Source: Paenibacillus ginsengihumi DSM 21568 (GTDB taxonomy: Bacteria; Bacillota; Bacilli; Paenibacillales; NBRC-103111). From it: DNA of 49,782 nucleotides. The position numbers and the translations under genes were made by a program. The notes below the pieces were generated by a model. The model saw only the letters and a program-made list of their open reading frames with translations, searched no databases and was not told the DNA's origin. Of the stretch, positions 44,747-49,782 are shown piece after piece. The stretch lies in assembly GCF_000380965.1 (NCBI RefSeq), contig NZ_KB905584.1, positions 1 to 49,782 of the forward strand. The letters are read 5' to 3'. Position 1 is the first letter of the stretch. Each line of letters begins with the position of its first letter.

Positions 44747-44779
44747 GATAAGCGTCCCAAACTTGTTGAGTTATGAATA

Positions 44780-44817
44780 TTATAGCGCATGACTCAAATA
44801 ATGAGAATCATTATCAA
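44780..44817 (-). promoter_or_regulatory. Promoter with Fur box for the iron unit
   Basis: TGAGAATCATTATCA (44803-44817) matches the 7-1-7 Fur consensus in 14 of 15 positions. It covers the -35 position of a promoter whose -10 TATAAT is at 44780-44785. This puts the regulator/iron transporter genes under iron control. Confidence 0.8.
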
Positions 44818-44835
44818 ATGGAAATGGCGCCCTGC

Positions 44836-46026
44836 CTAAAATTGGACCGTCTGTTCTTCCTTCGCCTTCGGCAGCAGCAGCCGACGGGCCGCGAGGATCG
44901 CGGCGCCGACCCCTGCCGCCGTAACTCCGATCAGCAGGAACGTGCCGCCTGCCGGATACAAGATGCTGCCGATCATCGGCGCTGCCGCCATGCCCACATA
45001 ACGGACAAAGTTATAGACGCCCATCGCGGTCGCCCGCTCCCGGACGAATTCCGCCGCCAACAGGGTGGGCATCACAGGCATCGCCAGGCCGCTGACGAAG
45101 CCGGTCAGCATCAGCGCAGCGGGCAAGGCCAGGAGAGACAACGGGGCGGCGAATATGAACACAACAAGACTGGCGGCAAGGAGCGCCCCGCTCCAAAACA
45201 GCGCCTTCACCGATCCGACCTTGGCCTGAAGCTTCCCGCTCCGTTTGCTGCCGACAAGACTGCTTGCCATCAGCGCCAGCGAACACATGCCGATGGCCGC
45301 CGCCCCCAAGCCGTACCGGGCTTCCAGCATGGTGGGGAGAAACACAATAAACGTGTAAAACACTTCATAAAGGACGAACCCGCACAATAAAACGGCACTG
45401 CCGGTTTTGCTTTGCACAATGCGGCCAAACGACTTTAGCCCCAGCCGGGTCCTCGGGCCGCTTGCATTGGCCGGTTTCGTTTCCGGCAGCAGGTACATGG
45501 CGGCGATCATCATAAGAACGGCACTGGCCGCCGCAAAGCCGAAAGCCCCCGAATACCCCGCAGCCGACCCGATCAGCCCTCCGATCAAGGGGCCGACGGC
45601 AGGCGACAACCCTACGATCATTTGGTACGTGGCCATGCTTTCGGCGCGCTCCTTCCCTTCGAACACGTCCCCGATCATCGTTGCGGCAACGAGCGGCACA
45701 GCAGCCGCGCCGATGCCTTGAAGCACGCGAAAGACAAGCAGCATGTCAATCGAAGTCGAACACATGCATCCGGCTGTAGCGAACACATAGACAAACATAC
45801 CGGGGATCAAAACTCTTTTGCGGCCGCTGCAGTCGACGACAGGTCCAAGCACAACCTGCATAGCGGCCATCGCGAATGTAAATAAAGTGACGGTCAAGTT
45901 GACCAAAGCCAAAGAGGTATGAAGATCCCGCTGCAGGTCGGGCAGCAAGGGCACATATACACTTTGCCCAAAAGACACCATGGCGGCGGAGAGGCCAAGC
46001 ACCCACAAAATCGTTCGCTTGTTCAC
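44836..46026 (-). CDS. MFS drug efflux transporter (DHA1-type)
   Basis: The 396-residue protein has about twelve membrane segments and the MFS motifs: motif A GPVVDCSGRKRVLIPGMFVY, motif B LVFRVLQGIGAAAVPLVAAT and motif C VGLSPAVGPLIGGLIGSAAG, which marks drug:proton antiporters. The start is a GTG at 46026 with AAGGAG nine bases upstream; an ATG in between belongs to another frame. It is divergent from a TetR gene, with two palindromic operators in the shared promoter region, so it is most likely a substrate-inducible multidrug exporter. Substrates are unknown. Confidence 0.92.
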   Translation of the reverse strand: MNKRTILWVLGLSAAMVSFGQSVYVPLLPDLQRDLHTSLALVNLTVTLFTFAMAAMQVVLGPVVDCSGRKRVLIPGMFVYVFATAGCMCSTSIDMLLVFRVLQGIGAAAVPLVAATMIGDVFEGKERAESMATYQMIVGLSPAVGPLIGGLIGSAAGYSGAFGFAAASAVLMMIAAMYLLPETKPANASGPRTRLGLKSFGRIVQSKTGSAVLLCGFVLYEVFYTFIVFLPTMLEARYGLGAAAIGMCSLALMASSLVGSKRSGKLQAKVGSVKALFWSGALLAASLVVFIFAAPLSLLALPAALMLTGFVSGLAMPVMPTLLAAEFVRERATAMGVYNFVRYVGMAAAPMIGSILYPAGGTFLLIGVTAAGVGAAILAARRLLLPKAKEEQTVQF

Positions 46027-46048
46027 GGCTCATCGCTCCTTCTTTTTA

Positions 46049-46109
46049 TTGACTGACTGTCAGTCAAATTATAAATATAAGCTTATATCATTGACTGACG
46101 ACCAGTCAA
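46049..46109. promoter_or_regulatory. Twin TetR operators between MFS and tetR genes
   Basis: TTGACTGACTGTCAGTCAA (46049-46067) is a perfect palindrome around one central base. TTGACTGACGACCAGTCAA (46091-46109) repeats the outer arms. The centres are 42 bases apart, about four helical turns, so both sites face the same side. Confidence 0.85.
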
Positions 46110-46161
46110 TAGGTATAGTAAATTTTAGAACAAGAGCGAACGACCCAAAGGAGGCCTTCGC

Positions 46162-46782
46162 ATGCCGAGAATTTCCAAAGACCCGCAGGAACGCAAAGAC
46201 GAAATTTTGAATGCCGCCATGGAGCTCTTTAACTCCAAAGGCTACGAGCAGACATCGGTCAGCGATATCGTCAGGAAGGTCGGCGTCGCGCAGGGCACGT
46301 TCTACTACTATTTTCAATCCAAGGAAGAGATCATCCATGCCGCCTGCGAACGCAACCTGGCCTCGCGGCTCGAGAAAGTGAAGCAACTCGTCGCAAGTAC
46401 GGAGCGGAATGCTCTGGAGAAGCTGACGCGCCTCCTGATGGACGCTTACCCGAGCGATCAGGAGGCGGCAGTGCTTGATTACCTGCACCAAGAAAGCAAC
46501 AGCACCCTGCATCAGAAATGGATAGTCGCCGAAATTACGGCTCTGCTCCCCTATGCCCGGCAAATCGTCCGGCAAGGCGTGGCGGAAGGAACATTCCGCG
46601 TTCAGCAGCCGGAGCTGGCGGCAGAGTTTTTGCTGGTGGGCGCTTCCTTCTGGTATGACCGCGGAATTTTTGCCTGGAATGACGAGGAATATGCCGAGAA
46701 AAGACAAGCGCTGGCCGGGATCATCGACCGGCTGCTGATCGGGGGCGGGCCCGCTCCGGCTTCCGATGCGTCAACCCAATAA
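46162..46782 (+). CDS. TetR-family transcriptional regulator
   Basis: The 206-residue protein begins with the TetR helix-turn-helix: ERKDEILNAAMELFNSKGYE, then QTSVSDIVRKVGVAQGTFYY and YFQSKEEIIHA. The helical ligand-binding part follows without interruption. A perfect AAAGGAGG lies upstream of the ATG. It probably represses both itself and the divergent MFS exporter through the two palindromes between them. Confidence 0.93.
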   Translation: MPRISKDPQERKDEILNAAMELFNSKGYEQTSVSDIVRKVGVAQGTFYYYFQSKEEIIHAACERNLASRLEKVKQLVASTERNALEKLTRLLMDAYPSDQEAAVLDYLHQESNSTLHQKWIVAEITALLPYARQIVRQGVAEGTFRVQQPELAAEFLLVGASFWYDRGIFAWNDEEYAEKRQALAGIIDRLLIGGGPAPASDASTQ

Positions 46783-46855
46783 GGCATTGGCCTGCCCGAA
46801 TAACGGTCGCACGCGCCGTTCCCCGGCGGCGCCTGCGCCTGCACTGCAAGAAAGT

Positions 46856-47419
46856 TTACAACCAGGCCTTGTGCAGCAGCTGCACGCCAAGCTCGATTTC
46901 CTCGCACGACAAACTGCTGAAGCCCAGTTTCACCATCGGTTTCTCGGGCTTGTTGTGAATGAAGAAGCATGAGGTTGGGTAAACTTTCACTCCTTGCCTG
47001 GAAGCTTGCTCAATAAGCCAATCTTCCGAACGCTCCAAGTGCACCTTGACCAGCACATACAAGCCGGACTGCTCGCCAATGATCGATATGTTCCGATTGA
47101 AGCGATTCCTTAATTCAGCAACCAACTGCTGCATTTTCCGTTTATACACCAGCCGCATGCGATTAATATGACGATTCCATTCCCCTTCCTCCATCAATTT
47201 CGCCATGGCGAGCTGGCCGAGCAGCGAAGTGGCGCTCTCGAAATGAGCGAACTGCTGTTTATAACGGCCGAGCAGCGGCTGCGGCAGCACCATATAGCTG
47301 ATACGCAGTCCCGGAAGGAAGCACTTGGAGAAATTCCCGAGATAAATCACTTTCGTCGAATCGATGGAGGCCAGAGCGGGGAACGGCTGCTGGGTATAGC
47401 GAAATTCGCTGTCATAGTA
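46856..47419 (-). pseudogene. C-terminal fragment of a MocR/PdxR-type PLP regulator
   Basis: Reading leftwards from 47419 the frame encodes YYDSEFRYTQQPFPALASID, then STKVIYLGNFSKCFLPGLRI with the PLP-binding Lys in the NFSK motif, and the rest of an aminotransferase-like domain to a normal end (GVQLLHKAWL). This is the second half of a GntR/MocR regulator. The DNA-binding half and the first part of the PLP domain are missing. The sequence stops matching right after DYDSEFRY (first residue read as Y), where it meets the LysE fragment on the other strand. MocR regulators often stand divergent to a LysE exporter, so one deletion explains both stubs. Confidence 0.8.
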
Positions 47420-47721
47420 TTTTCGGCCAATCCGTGCTCGTAGAAGTCATGAATCCTAAGACAGCGCTGTTTTTTCTGGCCTTCTTCCCGCAGTTCATAT
47501 CCCCTTCCGCCGGGTCGGTCACAGGACAATTCGCGCTGTTAGGGACGATATTTGTTCTTCTCGCTTTGATTGGCGATTGCTTGTATGCTGTTCTTGCCGC
47601 AAGCATCCGCAAGCGGATTATGCGCCGCGAAGGGAGCTCGACGCTGCGGAACCGGATAACGGGTTATTTTTATATTGTTCTGGGGATCTTCTCCGCCTTG
47701 GCGAGCCCTTCCTCATCCTAA
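47420..47721 (+). pseudogene. C-terminal fragment of a LysE-family exporter
   Basis: The frame reads FGQSVLVEVMNPKTALFFLA followed by FFPQFISPSAGSVTGQFALL and ends with a final membrane segment (ITGYFYIVLGIFSALA). These are the last two or three segments of a LysE/RhtB amino acid exporter. The first half and promoter are missing; upstream lies the reverse of the MocR fragment. It probably exported an amino acid under control of that regulator before the deletion. Confidence 0.8.
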
Positions 47722-47749
47722 AGCAAAACGAAATGGAGCGTTGATTTGC

Positions 47750-48334
47750 ATGCCTAAATTTATGATCGAAGAGGATTTTTGGTCGTTGTTTCCTCAGGCA
47801 ACCATAGGCATCGTCATTTGCCGGGGAATCGATAACTCCATCAGAGAGGTTGAGTTTTACGAGAAGCTGCTGCGGGAGGCCGCACAAGAAGCGCAGCAAC
47901 ATCTCGGCATGGAGGAATTCAGCAGCAACCCCGTCGTCGACATCTATAATTCCATTTCGCTGCGTTACGGGCTGCCGTGCGGCGGAGAAGATATCGACAC
48001 GTTTGTGGGCGATGTTCGCTTAACGCAGGCGAACGGCACCGAACCGTTCCTTCCATTGGGCAGCGACGACAATGCCCCGCCATACGAAGGGGAAATCGTC
48101 TATAAAGATGATGCCGGAGCCATATGAAGATGCTGGAATTGGCGCGAAGCTCAACGAACGATGCTGACTGAACATACGACAAACGCCTTCCTCTGCATGG
48201 AATCCATCGATGCAGCAAGAAGGCCTGAGTTTCATATGGCGCTCAAAGCGTTGTCTGAGCAGGTGTCGCAGAAGCTCGGCGGCATTGCGAGGATCGAGGT
48301 GCTAGATGTGAATCGTAGGGAAATGACCATCTGA
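47750..48334 (+). pseudogene. B3/4-domain protein with internal deletion and in-frame stop
   Basis: From the ATG at 47750 the frame gives MPKFMIEEDFWSLFPQATIG and SIREVEFYEKLLREAAQEAQ, the start of a B3/4 (phenylalanyl-tRNA synthetase beta-like) domain protein. At codons 60-62 it jumps from EEFSSNP to VDIYNSISLRYGLPCGGEDI, so about 40 family residues are missing but the frame is kept. At 48125-48127 a TGA interrupts it. The same frame then continues RCWNWREAQRTMLTEHTTNA and AFLCMESIDAARRPEFHMAL to a stop at 48334. The TGA stands where the family has a cysteine (ICRCWNW). A truncated 125-residue product may be made. Confidence 0.75.
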
Positions 48335-48390
48335 TGTATATCCCATCTTACGTTTAGAGAGGCTCTACAGCAAATTCCAAGTACGCAACA

Positions 48391-48438
48391 AAGCTCCTGA
48401 ATCGTCATTCGGACAATATTCGGGAGCTTATTTATTTT
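48391..48438 (+). terminator. Terminator after the B3/4-domain pseudogene
   Basis: AAGCTCC(T)GAAT and ATTC(G)GGAGCTT form a stem with one mismatch, followed by ATTTATTTT. It may act in both directions, since AAAG-rich sequence on the other side is short. Confidence 0.6.
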
Positions 48439-48518
48439 GAAGTTGATGCGCCCTTAAAGAACTCGAGCCTTCACGAAAGGGACAAATTAAATATACTTTT
48501 CTTCAAAATCGAATATAA

Positions 48519-49118
48519 TTATGATATCAGGGGAGTGTATCCTTCCATGGCTCTGACCATAGATATTTGTGCGAGAACGACGACATCGCAAGTTCGGGAC
48601 ATTTCCTCCACTTTGTCGTAAATGATTTGATTATGACGATGCTCTTCCCCGTTTTGCAGCGCTGCAAAGGCGTCTGTCAACGTTTCGGTATAAATCTCAA
48701 TCGGCTTCTTCTTTTCTGCCGCAATCTCTTCAAGGATTTGCTTGGTGATCGGTGCAGCTGTCACTACTGTAGCAATGACTCCAATTTTCGTACCAATCTG
48801 GACAGCCTCTTCAAGCATAGCAAAATCAATGCTGACAATGGGGAAATCAAATAACTGGTTAATAAGGGGAGTATATGGCGTGAAACTTGAACAACTAAGA
48901 AGCACGCCGTCCACTCCAGCCTCCTCTGCTTTCTCAACCAAACGGATGAACCGCCGTATCAAAGGCCGTGTCACCTTGCCCGCGGCATTTAAATCTGCGA
49001 TCAGGCCTTCATCCAGAAAATGAAGCGTCTGAATCGCAGGTGCGTATTGCTGAAAAGCTTCTGTCATGGGCTGCAGCGCATTAAGCGTGGCATGCACCAA
49101 ACCGACGCGTTTGCTCAT
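48519..49118 (-). CDS. Aspartate/glutamate racemase family protein
   Basis: The 199-residue protein shows the racemase fold with the first catalytic cysteine in DGVLLSCSSFTPYTP near residue 80 and PIVSIDFAMLEEAVQIGTKI, followed by GVIATVVTAAPITKQILEEI. The C-terminal part reads CDVVVLAQISMVRAMEGYTP and then ends after LIS. In relatives the chain continues by about 20 residues, and the second cysteine region is replaced by AQISM here, as in Asp/Glu/hydantoin racemase-like proteins of unknown reaction. GGGAGGG lies before the ATG. It is downstream of the aldolase remnant and was probably its operon partner. It may have lost its last residues. Confidence 0.75.
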   Translation of the reverse strand: MSKRVGLVHATLNALQPMTEAFQQYAPAIQTLHFLDEGLIADLNAAGKVTRPLIRRFIRLVEKAEEAGVDGVLLSCSSFTPYTPLINQLFDFPIVSIDFAMLEEAVQIGTKIGVIATVVTAAPITKQILEEIAAEKKKPIEIYTETLTDAFAALQNGEEHRHNQIIYDKVEEMSRTCDVVVLAQISMVRAMEGYTPLIS

Positions 49119-49148
49119 GGTCCATCCCTCCCTTGAATTTTCAGATTA

Positions 49149-49508
49149 TCACTTGCCGCCAGGGCGTTTCCTTGGTTTGTATGTGGAACCCTCCAAAAAA
49201 CTTTGAACCACTTGGTCAGGAATTCTGTTTAGTTTAATGCCCGCGGCTTGAGCCTGAATCATCATCCGGCTGGCCATTTCCAGCGTTTCGAGCCGCATTG
49301 CGGCTTCTGTCAAATGATCATCAAAGACCACTACGCCATGGTTGCGCATGATAATGACGTTGGCTTTTAAATCTCCCATGAACGTTCCGGATGCGGTAAT
49401 CAGCATGTGTTCTTCATCGATGCGGGCGCTCATGTTCCCGGAGGTGCCCCAGGCCAATTCATGTTCAAGCAAATAACGTCCAGCCTGGCTTAACTGTTGC
49501 TTTAACAT
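49149..49508 (-). pseudogene. Class II aldolase/adducin protein with internal deletion
   Basis: The 119-residue frame starts MLKQQLSQAGRYLLEHELAW and continues with GTSGNMSARI and ITASGTFMGDL, the N-terminal part of class II (zinc) sugar-phosphate aldolases. At codons 48-50 (about 49359-49367) it jumps to NVIIMRNHGVVVFDDHLTEA, which belongs near the end of the domain. Full members have about 210 residues, so 90-100 are missing in frame, including the HxH zinc ligands; only the NHG His remains. The ATG at 49508 has no ribosome site, and a TTG at 49532 is the alternative. The protein cannot be an active aldolase. Confidence 0.75.
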
Positions 49509-49675
49509 GAATTCGGAATGTAGCCTAGCCAAAATCTGAGAGATTCACGTTGTGACAAGGCATTTTCGTCATAAAAAGTTGCCAATTTTTTTGCAAAATA
49601 AACAGGACACTGCAAGCCTCTTGTCAAAGGTTAAACCACCACGAATAACCAACGAGAGGAAGTGTCCCTAGCAAC

Positions 49676-49782
49676 ATGGTACCACAAGCAACGAACCATG
49701 CGCCAGAACGAAAATCACGCCGCGAACGCCGAATTGAAATTCTTGCGGAGCGTCGCCGAATCAAGCAGATCATGAAGAAGTT
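49676..49782 (+). CDS. Unidentified partial ORF at the right edge, possibly of a mobile element
   Basis: An ATG at 49676 opens a frame that stays open to the window end and encodes a very basic start (MVPQATNHAPERKSRRERRI, then EILAERRRIKQIMKK). Upstream, GGACACT (from about 49612) and AGTGTCC (from about 49661) form a long-range inverted repeat just before the start, a layout known from insertion sequences that hide the transposase ribosome site. A second frame from GTG at 49661 (VSLATWYHKQRTMRQNENHA) closes with a stop before the edge. I do not recognise the protein. Its position just upstream of the damaged aldolase gene fits an insertion, but no terminal repeat is proven. Confidence 0.3.
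   Translation, partial: MVPQATNHAPERKSRRERRIEILAERRRIKQIMKK

Noticed and set aside
48125..48127. TGA read as selenocysteine
   Set aside because: It stands at a conserved cysteine, but no convincing SECIS-like hairpin follows and the same gene has an internal deletion, so a nonsense mutation is simpler.

Overview
The window looks like a chromosomal piece of a moderately GC-rich Firmicute, most probably a Paenibacillus or close relative. The evidence is strong AGGAGG-type ribosome sites, sigma-A promoters, Bacillus-type lipoprotein signals, YesM/YesN two-component regulators beside LplB/LplC-type sugar permeases, and clusters matching Bacillus subtilis operons. No rRNA, tRNA or CRISPR array was seen.

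Left part (1-9.2 kb, mostly minus strand): an Rpn-family nuclease gene runs off the left edge. It is followed by a cluster matching the B. subtilis yxe operon for S-(2-succino)cysteine salvage: M20 deacylase, MmgE/PrpD protein, a fumarase-superfamily lyase in place of the monooxygenase YxeK, a GNAT acetyltransferase, and an amino-acid ABC importer (binding protein, permease, ATPase). Together they would import the succinated cysteine, N-acetylate it, split off fumarate and deacetylate the product to cysteine. Decayed flavoprotein and 2Fe-2S protein remnants sit between the operon promoter and the first intact gene.

9.2-12.1 kb: a SAM methyltransferase, a CzcD-type metal efflux protein with a CzrA-like operator, and a glutathione peroxidase.

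12.3-32.7 kb: three carbohydrate units. (1) A GPH symporter, LacI regulator and sulfatase operon has three identical LacI-type operators exactly 55 bp apart. (2) An ArsR-like regulator lies beside a sugar ABC transporter and a GH43 glycosidase. (3) A YesMN two-component system heads a second sugar ABC transporter, an esterase and a DUF5060-type glycosidase. A shared sequence box lies before both the kinase gene and the binding-protein gene. Neither ABC transporter has its own ATPase, so both probably borrow an MsmX-type ATPase encoded elsewhere.

33-41.4 kb: a MarR regulator with RidA and an FAD monooxygenase, then a five-gene nickel/peptide-type ABC importer ending in a GNAT gene. The importer promoter is overlapped by a Zur-like palindrome.

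41.5-49.8 kb: an iron-type ABC transporter behind a Fur box, a TetR/MFS pair, and an unusual concentration of broken genes: a sensor-kinase/binding-protein chimera, a frameshifted response regulator, a MocR/LysE pair that lost both 5' halves, a B3/4-domain gene with an internal deletion and an in-frame stop, and a class II aldolase lacking its middle. The right edge holds an unidentified partial ORF that may belong to a mobile element.
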